Source: Nitrosovibrio sp. Nv6 | GTDB taxonomy: Bacteria > Pseudomonadota > Gammaproteobacteria > Burkholderiales > Nitrosomonadaceae | Direction: 5' to 3' | NCBI RefSeq assembly: GCF_900110495.1 | Contig: NZ_FODX01000001.1 | Coordinates: forward strand, 992,001-1,056,000 | DNA: 64,000 bases | Shown here: positions 7,759-16,408 of the stretch, piece after piece | How the letters are laid out: every line of letters starts with the position of its first letter | Numbering within the stretch: position 1 is the first letter of the stretch | The notes under the pieces: model-generated | What the model was told of the DNA's origin: nothing | The model's database searches: none | Seen by the model: the letters and a program-made list of their open reading frames with translations, nothing else | Translations under genes and position numbers: made by a program

Positions 7759-8988
7759 TCAGGATACCTGGTCCAGTTCAAACACCTTATGCAACACGCG
7801 CACGGCGAGTTCCATATATTTCTCGTCCACTACCACAGAGATCTTTATTTCGGAGGTGGAAATCATTTGAATATTGATGCCTTCTTCCGCCAGGGCGCGA
7901 AACATCTTGCTGGCAATGCCGACATGCGATCGCATTCCGACACCCACTGCCGATACCTTCGCTATTCTCTCCCCGCCAATGACACCCCGTGCGCCAATGT
8001 GGGCCTGCACCTGATTTTCCAGAATATCCATGGTCCTGGCGAATTCACTGCGATTTATGGTAAACGAAAAGTCAGTCAAACCATCATGGCCGACGTTCTG
8101 AATGATCATGTCCACGTCAATATTGGCATCAGCCACCGGGCCGAGAATCTGATAAGCAATACCCGGGCGGTCCGGCACGCCCAGCACGGTAATCTTGGCC
8201 TCGTCGCGATTGAATGCGATGCCTGAAATAATCGCTCGCTCCATGTTCTCTTCTTCCTCGAAAGTAATCAGGGTGCCCTCGCCTTCTTCTTCGAAACTGG
8301 ACAACACCCGCAATTTGACCTTGTACTTTCCCGCGAATTCGACCGAACGAATTTGCAGCACCTTCGAACCCAGGCTCGCCATTTCAAGCATTTCCTCGAA
8401 GGTAACGGTCTTGAGTCTGCGAGCTTCGGGCACGATACGCGGGTCGGTTGTATAAACGCCATCCACGTCGGTATAAATCTGGCACTCATCGGCTTTAAGC
8501 GCTGCCGCTAGCGCAACAGCTGTGGTATCAGACCCGCCGCGGCCAAGAGTCGTGATGCTGCCGGTTTCGTCCATTCCCTGGAAACCGGCGACCGCCACTA
8601 CATATCCCGCGTTGAGATCAGCACGTATTTTATCCTCGTCGATTCTGAGGATGCGCGCTTTGGTGTAGGCGTTGTCGGTCAGTATCCGCACCTGGGCTCC
8701 GGTATAGCTCTTCGCTTTGATGCCCAGATCCATCAGTGCCATCGACAGCAGCGCAACGGAAACCTGCTCACCGGTTGAAACCATAACATCGAGTTCACGC
8801 GGTTCCGGATGAGCCTGGAATTCCCTCGCCAAGGCAATGAGGCGATTGGTTTCTCCGCTCATAGCCGAAACCACCACTACGACCTGATGGCCATGCGATT
8901 GAAATTTTGCTATGCGGCGGGCGACATTTTTAATGCGCTCGGTGCTGCCTACCGATGTACCACCGTATTTTTGAACAATAAGTGTCAC
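7759..8988 (-). CDS. lysC: Aspartate kinase
   Basis: Phosphorylates aspartate, the first step toward lysine, threonine, methionine and diaminopimelate. The start is set at the GTG at 8988, giving VTLIVQKYGGTSVG as N-terminus, the usual beginning in this family. A TTG ten codons upstream is less likely. The protein has 409 residues. The kinase domain spans about 1-250, with KYGGTSVG near residue 7 and GRGGSDTTAVALAAAL for phosphate binding near 150. Two C-terminal ACT domains (about 265-409) would bind lysine and/or threonine for feedback inhibition. No homoserine dehydrogenase domain is fused. tRNA-Ser follows downstream. Confidence 0.94.
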   Translation of the reverse strand: MTLIVQKYGGTSVGSTERIKNVARRIAKFQSHGHQVVVVVSAMSGETNRLIALAREFQAHPEPRELDVMVSTGEQVSVALLSMALMDLGIKAKSYTGAQVRILTDNAYTKARILRIDEDKIRADLNAGYVVAVAGFQGMDETGSITTLGRGGSDTTAVALAAALKADECQIYTDVDGVYTTDPRIVPEARRLKTVTFEEMLEMASLGSKVLQIRSVEFAGKYKVKLRVLSSFEEEGEGTLITFEEEENMERAIISGIAFNRDEAKITVLGVPDRPGIAYQILGPVADANIDVDMIIQNVGHDGLTDFSFTINRSEFARTMDILENQVQAHIGARGVIGGERIAKVSAVGVGMRSHVGIASKMFRALAEEGINIQMISTSEIKISVVVDEKYMELAVRVLHKVFELDQVS

Positions 8989-9397
8989 GATTACCGACGC
9001 TTTCCATGTTGATAACAATGAACCTGTCCGGCAAAACAGGTTATATGCCGGATCAATTTAGTACAGTGAGCGGCTAAAATTTAGTACAGTAAGCAGCTAA
9101 AATTAATAATTGCCTGAGGAAATATGAATTCCACATTCGGATTTTACCTCATAACCGAAAAGAAAATCGGGGAACCGCCGAACAAAATCCCATAGAACGT
9201 GTATTGCCGCTATATCCAGAACCTTATCCAGAGATTCCCGAATATGCAATATGATAAGCACCGGAGCTGGGATAATTCTGGCAGAAACCGGAAAGCAAGG
9301 CGCTAATACTTGCATAGAATAAAAAAACAAATTAAATTTATGTATGTGCAATAATCCTATAACATAACCCTAACTAATAACCTATTGAGAGCTGATC
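8989..9397. other. Divergent intergenic region between lysC and a small regulator
   Basis: About 410 AT-rich bases between lysC (minus) and the small plus-strand gene at 9398. It contains an inverted repeat AACCTG (9021-9026)/CAGGTT (9037-9042) close to the lysC start and the tandem 23-base repeat at 9056-9101. Either could be regulatory for lysC. No gene is supported. Confidence 0.5.
9056..9101. repeat. Tandem 23-bp repeat, two copies
   Basis: Copies at 9056-9078 and 9079-9101 share 21 of 23 bases; each starts ATTTAGTACAGT and ends GCTAAA. Within each copy TTTAG and CTAAA are inverted. A related shorter element, ATTTAG directly joined to CAGCTAAA, occurs at 19844-19857 in another gene-poor gap. 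It lies about 70-115 bases upstream of lysC. Confidence 0.75.
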
Positions 9398-9682
9398 ATG
9401 AAACTCTTCGAAGAAATATCCAATCCTCGTGAAATCCGTCGCAAGTTGGGTCTTAATCAGCATGACTTCTGGAGCAAGGTCGGCGTCACTCAAAGCGGCG
9501 GTTCCCGTTATGAGAGCGGACGAAATATGCCAAGGCCGGTAAGGGAGCTTGTACGGCTCGTGCATATTGAGCACATCGATCTAACAAAAATCAGAAAAGA
9601 CGATCTGGCTGTAGCCGCATTGCTGAAAAGTCAGGATCCCGAGCGGTACAAGAGCCTGAAGAAAGCTGCCAAAGCGAAGTAA
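9398..9682 (+). CDS. Small helix-turn-helix-like protein
   Basis: A 94-residue protein with a degenerate Cro/XRE-type helix-turn-helix over about residues 9-50 (IRRKLGLNQHDFWSKVGVTQSG followed by SRYESGRNMPRPV). The pattern Q-x-x-F-W-S-x-V-G-V-T-Q-S-x-x-S-R-Y-E matches the recognition region of such regulators. A Lys/Ala-rich tail follows. It would be a DNA-binding regulator; its target is unknown. It stands alone between lysC and a convergent radical SAM gene. The ATG has only a weak purine-rich site (GAGAGC) ahead. Confidence 0.7.
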   Translation: MKLFEEISNPREIRRKLGLNQHDFWSKVGVTQSGGSRYESGRNMPRPVRELVRLVHIEHIDLTKIRKDDLAVAALLKSQDPERYKSLKKAAKAK

Positions 9683-9763
9683 CTGACAAGCAACGACCCC
9701 ACCGTCGCTATCGTCTTCGTTGAGTATCAACTGGAGAATCGAGTAGGCAAGAAAAACTGCAAA

Positions 9764-10639
9764 TCACGGATTAAGCCTGACAGCGAGTCCGAGAGCCTCG
9801 ATTTTTGCTGAAAACGCCTCCATCCACTCCCTGCTGATTTTTGTGAGCCTCGGTGCCTCCGGTTGCATGGATGGACGCGCAAGGCCATATAGCAGCACAC
9901 CCTGGAGTGGGACTCCCTCCCGCAAAATCTCTTCTATGAATGTCAGATATGCGTCTGATTCCGTCCCGGTCGGCGGCGCATTATCGTTTTGAAACACACA
10001 TGTTTGCAGCCAGGTAGGACATAGGGACGCGGCTAGTTGAAGATTATTACGCATTTTCTTCAAACTCATCCGGGTGTTGTTGATGCGCTGCCTGCCTTCG
10101 CGGGTGGCACTGTCCAGTTTGAACCAGACCTCGCCGTTAAGCGCCGCCATGCGGCGCAATCCCTCTTGCACGCCGGGCCTGTCTATCAGACTGCCATTGG
10201 TGATCAGCACCAGTTTAAGTCCCTCAGGCAGATCGTAATCGGCTTTGACGCGCGTGATCAGTTCCACCACCTGTTCGAATTCTCGAGCGCTGGTAGGCTC
10301 ACCGTTACCCGAAAACGCGATGTCATTGATGCGCCGTGCTTCCGGCGGTACATGCATCCGCATGAAGCTGCCGTATAGAATTTCATTCAGAAACGTACCC
10401 AGTTCCGTTTCGAGCTTGGCAAGATCAATCGCCGGGGCAGTACCGCGCTTGAGTTCCGGAACCTGGCAATAGATACAACGCCAATTGCAGGCATTGTTGG
10501 GATTAAGATTGATACCTATCGAAACGCCGCCGGCGCGGCGCGACACCACGGGGTAGATGTAGGTCATTCCCGCAATGTCCCGGCTGTGGTCGGCGATATG
10601 CAATAGTTTAGAAGTTCGCTGCAATGTTACAATTCCCAT
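9764..10639 (-). CDS. Radical SAM protein
   Basis: A cytoplasmic radical SAM enzyme of 291 residues from the chosen ATG at 10639. The iron-sulfur motif is CNWRCIYC, Cys51, Cys55 and Cys58. GEPTSAREFEQ near 120 corresponds to the GGEP strand that binds SAM. The reaction is not clear from sequence. The divergent neighbour is a QueD-family protein, so a queuosine or pterin role (as for QueE) is suggested by context only. The ATG is one base from the start codon of the neighbour. A longer reading frame begins at 10702, but it overlaps the QueD coding region. TTG codons at residues 6 and 13 are alternatives. No clear ribosome binding site is seen. Confidence 0.8.
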   Translation of the reverse strand: MGIVTLQRTSKLLHIADHSRDIAGMTYIYPVVSRRAGGVSIGINLNPNNACNWRCIYCQVPELKRGTAPAIDLAKLETELGTFLNEILYGSFMRMHVPPEARRINDIAFSGNGEPTSAREFEQVVELITRVKADYDLPEGLKLVLITNGSLIDRPGVQEGLRRMAALNGEVWFKLDSATREGRQRINNTRMSLKKMRNNLQLAASLCPTWLQTCVFQNDNAPPTGTESDAYLTFIEEILREGVPLQGVLLYGLARPSMQPEAPRLTKISREWMEAFSAKIEALGLAVRLNP

Positions 10640-10640
10640 A

Positions 10641-11102
10641 ATGTTAATCACACGCAGGCTGGAATTCGATGCCGGCCATCGCATACCTTCCCATAATAGC
10701 AAATGCCGTCACTTGCACGGGCATCGCTACGCTATTGAAATTACCCTGTCGGGCAACATTATCAATGAGGCGGGCGTCTCGGAGCAAGGAATGGTCATGG
10801 ATTATTCGGAAGTCAAACGCATTGCCAACACCGCGCTGGTTGATAAATGGGACCACGCATTCCTCGTGTATTCCGAAGACGCAAGGTTACTGGAATTCCT
10901 TCAATCCCTGGAAGGCCATAAAACAGTAGTGCTGGATACGCCGCCTACAGCCGAAAATCTCTCTCTCGCCGCATTCCGTATACTCGATGCAGCTTATCAG
11001 GATACTTATGGGAACCACCTCAGGCTGGAGCAGGTACGATTGTTTGAAACGCCTAACTGCTGGGCGGATGCAGTGCGAGGACAGATTATATCGTCTAGGT
11101 AA
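10641..11102 (+). CDS. queD: 6-carboxytetrahydropterin synthase family protein (QueD)
   Basis: Converts dihydroneopterin triphosphate to 6-carboxytetrahydropterin on the route to queuosine, or makes a related pterin. The protein has 153 residues from the ATG at 10641. FDAGHRIPSH, CRHLHGHRY and later DHAFL supply the zinc-binding histidines; the cysteine in SKCRHLHGH is the catalytic one. The E-T-P segment near the end (FETPNCWADAV) carries the conserved glutamate. A longer frame starts at 10575 but begins inside the opposite gene. It faces the radical SAM gene with one base between start codons, an arrangement expected for a shared pathway. Confidence 0.85.
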   Translation: MLITRRLEFDAGHRIPSHNSKCRHLHGHRYAIEITLSGNIINEAGVSEQGMVMDYSEVKRIANTALVDKWDHAFLVYSEDARLLEFLQSLEGHKTVVLDTPPTAENLSLAAFRILDAAYQDTYGNHLRLEQVRLFETPNCWADAVRGQIISSR

Positions 11103-11240
11103 AAGACGATTGTCCGGCCTACGAGGTTTGCGACCCAGCTTTTCTATAAGGTCCTGACATTTGCTTTATGCCATCTTTTTGTTAACATGAAAAATGAAAA
11201 TATCCCGCAAGCAAGTATTTTTAAAAACGAGTCTTTTTCC

Positions 11241-11717
11241 ATGCTAAATCAACCCGTTCCTGATTTTGAGCTTCCTTCCACCAATAATAAGACTTTCCGT
11301 TTATCCACAGCCTCCGGAAAAAATCTCGTAATTTATTTTTATCCCAAGGACAACACGCCCGGTTGCACTACCGAGGGCCAGGAGTTTCGTGATGCTTACA
11401 CTGAATTCACCAAACTCGGCTGCGATATTGTGGGTATCTCGCGAGACAGCATCAAATCGCATGAAAATTTCAAGATGAAGATGGATTTCCCTTTTGAGCT
11501 GTTGAGTGATGCCGACGAAACGGCTTGCAAGCTGTTCGACGTCATGAAGATGAAAAACATGTACGGCAAGCAGGTCCGTGGCATCGACCGCAGTACCTTC
11601 GTGGTCGATGCGAAGGGAATATTGCGGAGAGAATGGCGAGGAGTCAAAGTAACCGGCCATGTTCAGGAAGTGCTGGAGTTCGTGAAAACCTTGCCCAGAG
11701 AAAGTCATGAGTTCTAG
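11241..11717 (+). CDS. bcp: Thiol peroxidase of the Bcp/PrxQ type
   Basis: Reduces hydrogen peroxide and organic peroxides in the cytoplasm. The start at 11241 gives 158 residues, the usual length; an in-frame ATG at 11187 would add 18 residues. The peroxidatic cysteine is Cys42 in the family motif YPKDNTPGCTTEGQEF. The second cysteine five residues on, present in E. coli Bcp, is missing here (Gln in GQEF region), so resolution must use another cysteine or an external thiol. It overlaps the next gene by 11 bases and is probably cotranscribed with it. Confidence 0.9.
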   Translation: MLNQPVPDFELPSTNNKTFRLSTASGKNLVIYFYPKDNTPGCTTEGQEFRDAYTEFTKLGCDIVGISRDSIKSHENFKMKMDFPFELLSDADETACKLFDVMKMKNMYGKQVRGIDRSTFVVDAKGILRREWRGVKVTGHVQEVLEFVKTLPRESHEF

Positions 11718-13152
11718 AAAACCAGTCTCTCCCCGAGCTTCTTCCGTTTCCACAATCACGCATTTGCGAACCAACCCCAAGCTATTCGTGCTCGACAGCA
11801 ATGTGCTGATGCATGATCCCACCAGCCTGTTCCGTTTTCAGGAGCACGATGTTTATATTCCCATGGTCATCCTCGAAGAGCTCGACAATAACAAGAAAGG
11901 AATGTCGGAAGTCGCTCGAAACGCCCGCCAAACCAGCCGTTTTCTGGACGAGATCGTCAGCAGTGCAATAACCGACATTGATGAGGGTATCCCGTTGCAA
12001 CCGCACGGCAGCAAGAGCGCAACCGGCAGGCTGTTCCTTCAGACACAGGCAATCAGCAGTGTTTTGCCAATGCGGCTGGCTAGCGGCAGTGCCGATAATC
12101 AAATTATCGGCGTGGTGAAATTCCTGCACGAGACCTATCAGAACCGGACTGTTGCACTGGTTTCCAAAGACATCAACATGCGTATCAAGGCGCGCGCGCT
12201 GGGACTGGCGGCTGAGGATTATTTCAATGACAAGGTCCTGGAGGATACTGATCTTCTCTTTTCAGGAATACAGGAATTACCGGCGGATTTCTGGGACAAG
12301 CACAGCAAGGAAATGGAATCATGGCAGCAATCCGGTTCTACGTTCTATCGTGTAAATGGGCCGCTATGCGCGAACTTCCTGGTCAATCAGTTCGTTTATC
12401 TGGAGCACGACAAGCCGTTCTATGCCCAGGTCAAAGAGAACAGCGGCAGAACCGCCGTTCTGCAAACTCTCAAGGAATATACGCACCATAAGAACAACGT
12501 CTGGGGCATCACCGCACGCAACCGTGAGCAGAATTTTGCCCTGAATCTGCTGATGAACCCGGATGTCGATTTTGTCACGCTGCTGGGACAGGCCGGTACA
12601 GGCAAAACTTTGCTTACGCTTGCGGCCGGCCTGATGCAAACGCTCGAGCACAAGGTTTACTCCGAAATCATCATGACGCGTGTTACAGTGCCGGTAGGTG
12701 AGGATATCGGTTTTCTGCCAGGCACCGAAGAAGAAAAGATGACGCCGTGGATGGGTGCGCTGGAAGACAATCTGGATGTACTCAACAAGACGGACAGTAG
12801 CGCCGGAGAATGGGGGCGCGCCGCAACGCTTGATCTGATCCGCTCGCGTATCAAGATAAAGTCGCTTAACTTCATGCGCGGCCGAACTTTCCTCAACAAG
12901 TTTCTGATAATCGATGAGGCGCAGAACCTTACGCCCAAGCAGATGAAGACACTCATTACCCGCGCTGGTCCCGCGACCAAGGTGGTGTGTCTGGGCAATA
13001 TTGCCCAGATAGACACGCCTTATCTGTCCGAAGGAAGTTCAGGATTGACTTATGTGGTGGATCGGTTCAAGGGGTGGAACCACAGCGGGCACGTAACCCT
13101 GCAGCGCGGCGAACGCTCCAGGCTGGCGGATTATGCGGCGGAGGTACTGTAA
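11707..13152 (+). CDS. PIN domain and PhoH ATPase fusion (PhoH2-like)
   Basis: The 481-residue protein joins an N-terminal PIN ribonuclease domain (about 22-160; LFVLDSNVLMHDP and later acidic residues) to a C-terminal PhoH ATPase (about 250-475). Walker A is GQAGTGKT near 297 and Walker B is FLIIDEAQNLTP near 397. PhoH2 proteins of this architecture unwind and cut RNA. It overlaps the peroxiredoxin gene by 11 bases, which suggests cotranscription. It ends convergent with dnaB. Confidence 0.9.
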   Translation: MSSRKPVSPRASSVSTITHLRTNPKLFVLDSNVLMHDPTSLFRFQEHDVYIPMVILEELDNNKKGMSEVARNARQTSRFLDEIVSSAITDIDEGIPLQPHGSKSATGRLFLQTQAISSVLPMRLASGSADNQIIGVVKFLHETYQNRTVALVSKDINMRIKARALGLAAEDYFNDKVLEDTDLLFSGIQELPADFWDKHSKEMESWQQSGSTFYRVNGPLCANFLVNQFVYLEHDKPFYAQVKENSGRTAVLQTLKEYTHHKNNVWGITARNREQNFALNLLMNPDVDFVTLLGQAGTGKTLLTLAAGLMQTLEHKVYSEIIMTRVTVPVGEDIGFLPGTEEEKMTPWMGALEDNLDVLNKTDSSAGEWGRAATLDLIRSRIKIKSLNFMRGRTFLNKFLIIDEAQNLTPKQMKTLITRAGPATKVVCLGNIAQIDTPYLSEGSSGLTYVVDRFKGWNHSGHVTLQRGERSRLADYAAEVL

Positions 13153-13227
13153 ACGAAACGGTTGCGTTCCTGAATATTGCATGCACCCGTCAAGCGTCGA
13201 TACACGCGGGGTTGATTCAGGCGTTCT

Positions 13228-14616
13228 CTAGTAATGCCCCGATTTGGCGTAGCTCTCAAACCTGGTGTATTCGCCCAGGAAGGTAAGATCGACTTTCCCA
13301 ATCGGCCCGTTCCGCTGCTTGCCTATGATGATCTCGGCGATTCCCTTGTCCTGCGTATCGGGATTGTAGACTTCGTCCCGATAGATGAAAAGAATCAGAT
13401 CCGCATCCTGTTCGATGGCGCCGGATTCGCGCAAATCCGACATCACCGGGCGCTTGTTGGGGCGCTGCTCCAGGCTGCGATTCAATTGCGACAGCGCGAC
13501 GACGGGCACCTGGAGTTCCTTTGCCAGCGCTTTGAGCGAACGCGATATTTCGGAAATCTCTGTCGCCCGGTTCTCGCCCTGGCCCGAAGCGGACATTAGC
13601 TGTAAATAATCCACCACGATCAATCCCAGTTCGCCGTGCTGACGATGAAGCCGTCGAGCTCGCGCTCTCAATTCCAGCGCATTCAATGCCGCGCTTTCGT
13701 CAATAAAAAGGGGCGCATCGCTCAGCTTGCCCAGAGCATGAGTCAGTTTGGACCAATCCTCGTCCTGCAAGCGTCCAGTCCGCACCTTATGTTGATCCAG
13801 GCGTCCCACGGAGCCCAGCATCCGCATTGCCAGTTGCGCACCGCCCATTTCCATGCTGAACACCGCGACCGGCTTTTCCAGCATCAGTGCGACATGTTCC
13901 GCGATATTAAGCGAGAAGGCGGTCTTGCCCATGGACGGCCTGCCGGCGACAATAACCAGATCACCCGGTTGAAAGCCGGACGTTTTCTGGTCGAGATCAT
14001 GAAATCCGGTAGCGATTCCAGTGACATCGCTGGGATTATCCTGGTTGTAGAGTGTCTCTATACGCTCCACGACCTGCTTGAGGAGTGGCTGAATATCGAC
14101 AAAGCCCTGCTTTCCCCGTGCTCCCGCCTCGGCAATCTCAAACACCCTGGCTTCGGCTTCGTCCAGCAGATTCGCCGCGGAACGCCCAGCCGGATTATAC
14201 GCAGAGTCGCAGATTTCCGAACCGATCTGAGCAAGCTTGCGCATCACTGCCCGTTCACGCACGATTTCCGCATAGCGCCGGATGTTGGCTGCGGACGGAG
14301 TGTTTTGAACGATCACCCCGACGTAAGCCAATCCACCTGCGTTTTGCAGTTCGGCTGATATTTCGAGTGACTCGGCAACTGTCACCACGTCCGCGGGTTT
14401 GCTGTGCTCAACCAGCTTGCAGATATGGCGATAAATGAGCCGATGATCCTGCCGGTAAAAATCATCCTCGGTGATGACGTCAGCTATCTTGTCCCAGGCA
14501 TAATTATCAAGCATCAGCCCGCCTAGTACAGATTGCTCCGCTTCAACCGAATGCGGCGGCATTTTGTAGGATTCAAGCGCCTGGTCGTTGGTGGCCGCGG
14601 TGAGGAATTGAGCCAT
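13228..14616 (-). CDS. dnaB: Replicative DNA helicase DnaB
   Basis: The hexameric 5'-3' helicase of the replication fork, 462 residues. The N-terminal domain (about 15-120; QSVLGGLMLDNYAWD) binds primase. The RecA-like C-terminal domain has Walker A GRPSMGKTAFS near 215 and the Walker B strand LIVVDYLQLMSA near 330. SQLNRSLEQRPNKRPVMSDLRESGAIEQDAD is replaced by no insertion, so there is no intein. It is the last gene of the S6-PriB-S18-L9 group, but a terminator sits between rplI and dnaB. The start follows ATG with a GGATCCCC context and no strong ribosome binding site. Confidence 0.97.
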   Translation of the reverse strand: MAQFLTAATNDQALESYKMPPHSVEAEQSVLGGLMLDNYAWDKIADVITEDDFYRQDHRLIYRHICKLVEHSKPADVVTVAESLEISAELQNAGGLAYVGVIVQNTPSAANIRRYAEIVRERAVMRKLAQIGSEICDSAYNPAGRSAANLLDEAEARVFEIAEAGARGKQGFVDIQPLLKQVVERIETLYNQDNPSDVTGIATGFHDLDQKTSGFQPGDLVIVAGRPSMGKTAFSLNIAEHVALMLEKPVAVFSMEMGGAQLAMRMLGSVGRLDQHKVRTGRLQDEDWSKLTHALGKLSDAPLFIDESAALNALELRARARRLHRQHGELGLIVVDYLQLMSASGQGENRATEISEISRSLKALAKELQVPVVALSQLNRSLEQRPNKRPVMSDLRESGAIEQDADLILFIYRDEVYNPDTQDKGIAEIIIGKQRNGPIGKVDLTFLGEYTRFESYAKSGHY

Positions 14617-14682
14617 GGGGGATCCAGTTGATGTTACAAAGTCGATAAGGATTTTACCATCCGGGCGAGATGACGATATGGG

Positions 14683-14714
14683 AAAAACGAAAAAGGGCTG
14701 TCTACAGCCCTTTT
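14683..14714 (-). terminator. Rho-independent terminator between rplI and dnaB
   Basis: Arms 14691-14700 (AAAAGGGCTG) and 14705-14714 (CAGCCCTTTT) form a perfect ten-base stem with a four-base loop. On the minus strand it is followed by a T-rich tail (14683-14694). It should stop most transcripts after rplI, so dnaB would depend on read-through or its own promoter. Confidence 0.85.
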
Positions 14715-14738
14715 ATCGTTTGCTGAATGGAACCGATT

Positions 14739-15194
14739 TCAGGAAGCGGCTTCGCCCAAAACGGAGACCACAATGTTTGCCAGTACCTCGCTGTGCAATG
14801 CAATAGTCACCGGATGGTCCCCCACCTGCTTTAGCGATCCTTGAGGCATACGTATCATTGATCGCTCAATCTCGAAGCCCTGGGCTTTCAGCGCCTCCTC
14901 GATATCAGCGTTAGTAACCGAACCAAACAGTTTGCCATCTACCCCGGCTTTCTGGGTAATCTGCACCATCAAGCCGTCCAGTTTGGCTGCACGAGCCTGA
15001 GCGGCAGCCAATACTTCCGACTGGGTTTTTTCCAATTCCGCTCGCTTTGCCTCGAACTCGGCAATAGCCGCCTGCGTTGCCCGCTTTGCCTTGCCTTTCG
15101 GAATAAGGAAATTTCGTGCGTATCCGTTTCTTACTTTGACAACATCGCCCAACTGGCCGAGGTTGACAACTTTTTCCATCAGTATGATCTGCAT
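14739..15194 (-). CDS. rplI: 50S ribosomal protein L9
   Basis: A 151-residue large-subunit protein. The N-terminal 23S rRNA-binding domain carries the signature [19 protein letters not shown] (about 16-34). A long central helix (about 45-75) connects to the C-terminal domain, as in all L9. It starts 11 bases after rpsR with GGAG-type site (CACTGAGGAGCGATAAT) upstream. It is cotranscribed with rpsF, priB and rpsR and followed by a terminator. Confidence 0.98.
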   Translation of the reverse strand: MQIILMEKVVNLGQLGDVVKVRNGYARNFLIPKGKAKRATQAAIAEFEAKRAELEKTQSEVLAAAQARAAKLDGLMVQITQKAGVDGKLFGSVTNADIEEALKAQGFEIERSMIRMPQGSLKQVGDHPVTIALHSEVLANIVVSVLGEAAS

Positions 15195-15205
15195 ATTATC
15201 GCTCC

Positions 15206-15490
15206 TCAGTGCAAATCGGTGTAAGGAAGCAATGCGAGAAAGCGCGCACGCTCTACAGCGGTGCTCAGCTGGCGCTGATAACGCGATTTGGTTCCGGTAA
15301 TGCGGGCAGGAATGATTTTGCCATTTTCGTTGATGAAGTCTTTCAACAACTCGATATCCTTGTAATCCACCGTCTTTATGCCTTCCGCAGTGAAACGGCA
15401 GAATTTCCTGCGCTTGAATAATGGGCGGCTGGCCTTTTTGTCCTTGTCTTTGTCCTTGCCATCCTTACGTCTTGATGTAAAACGAGCCAT
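15206..15490 (-). CDS. rpsR: 30S ribosomal protein S18
   Basis: A 94-residue small-subunit protein that pairs with S6. The core [21 protein letters not shown] and later [19 protein letters not shown] is standard. It is longer than the E. coli protein (75) because of an N-terminal Lys/Asp-rich stretch ([13 protein letters not shown], about 9-21). Extensions like this occur in betaproteobacteria. It lies between priB and rplI. Confidence 0.97.
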   Translation of the reverse strand: MARFTSRRKDGKDKDKDKKASRPLFKRRKFCRFTAEGIKTVDYKDIELLKDFINENGKIIPARITGTKSRYQRQLSTAVERARFLALLPYTDLH

Positions 15491-15524
15491 AATTTTTTTC
15501 CTGTCCTTTAAATGATATCTGCAT

Positions 15525-15821
15525 TTAAATAAAATCGATCTTGTTCACGTGCAACACCAGTTGCAAACTCATGCGGCTTTTTTTTGCCAGAAAACCGGCC
15601 AGCTTCACCATCGTGCCCGGCGTTATGCCGGCGATGGTTTCAGCCATCTGCGCCAGCGCCACTGCGGGAATCTCGCACTCCACCTGACGCGGTTTACCTG
15701 CTTCGATTTGACGCGAGACGTGACTGATCCTGAGGTCAGCTACGGCTACGCCTGCTGGCGTGTATCGCAAACCGCCGATATCGACAAGCTTGCCGCAAAT
15801 TACAGTCTGGTTACAGTTCAA
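15525..15821 (-). CDS. priB: Primosomal replication protein N
   Basis: A single-domain OB-fold protein of 98 residues that binds single-stranded DNA and helps restart stalled forks with PriA. Recognised by the N-terminal strand pattern ([21 protein letters not shown]), the position between rpsF and rpsR, and the length. It starts 13 bases after rpsF, so it is cotranscribed with the ribosomal genes. It is similar to SSB but too short to be one. Confidence 0.92.
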   Translation of the reverse strand: MNCNQTVICGKLVDIGGLRYTPAGVAVADLRISHVSRQIEAGKPRQVECEIPAVALAQMAETIAGITPGTMVKLAGFLAKKSRMSLQLVLHVNKIDFI

Positions 15822-15834
15822 TTAACCTGCCAGT

Positions 15835-16212
15835 TCAGGTTGCAAGCGTGGTTTCTTTAAGCTCCTCGGTTGCCGGCGAAGCGGGCCTGGCCTTTTCCTC
15901 GCGCATCATCGGTGACGGAGCAGTGACCGGTCCATCCATCTTGATGGTGAGATGACGCAATATCGCGTCGTTGAACTTGAATGCATGATCCAGTTCGTCC
16001 AGCGTTTCCTGATCGCATTCGATATTCATCAAAACGTAATGTGCCTTGTGAACCTTCTGGATCAGGTAGGTGAGCTGGCGGCGTCCCCAGTCTTCCAGGC
16101 GATGAACCTGGCCATTCCTGGCCGTGACTATGCCGCGGTATCGCTCGATCATTGCGGGAACCTGCTCGCTCTGATCAGGATGGACAATAAAAACGATTTC
16201 GTAATGTCGCAT
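15835..16212 (-). CDS. rpsF: 30S ribosomal protein S6
   Basis: A 125-residue small-subunit protein, binding partner of S18. It begins [19 protein letters not shown], and [21 protein letters not shown] is the conserved segment near 42-62. The C-terminal tail after about 100 is Glu/Ala/Pro-rich and variable in the family. AAGGAG stands five bases before the ATG. It is the first gene of the operon, with a promoter at 16281-16309. Confidence 0.97.
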   Translation of the reverse strand: MRHYEIVFIVHPDQSEQVPAMIERYRGIVTARNGQVHRLEDWGRRQLTYLIQKVHKAHYVLMNIECDQETLDELDHAFKFNDAILRHLTIKMDGPVTAPSPMMREEKARPASPATEELKETTLAT

Positions 16213-16280
16213 GCAATCTCCTTATGGGTAAAGCCTCCCGTGATGCGCAAACGGTGAGACAAGGGGTTGAAGAGGCCAGT

Positions 16281-16309
16281 ACTATACTGAACCGGGAAAA
16301 GAATATCAA
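16281..16309 (-). promoter_or_regulatory. Promoter of the rpsF operon
   Basis: On the minus strand TTGATA (16309-16304) and TATAGT (16286-16281) are separated by 17 bases. Start near 16274 would give a 5' leader of about 60 bases before rpsF. Such a leader could serve autogenous control by the S6:S18 pair, but I have not tried to fold it. Confidence 0.65.
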
Positions 16310-16408
16310 TTGCAAATATTTCAAGGCGGCATCAAGAAACTGCGAATAAGTCCTGCGGGAAGCGGGACGGGAGCTTTGCGAAGGCAGATTCAGGGCCCCC
16401 AAGCGCTG

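Noticed and set aside
9103..9351. Minus-strand frame between lysC and the small regulator
   Set aside because: AT-rich intergenic DNA; no ribosome site and no family resemblance.
10575..10640. Longer N-terminus for the QueD-family protein
   Set aside because: The extra residues are complementary to the radical SAM gene and are not found in the family.
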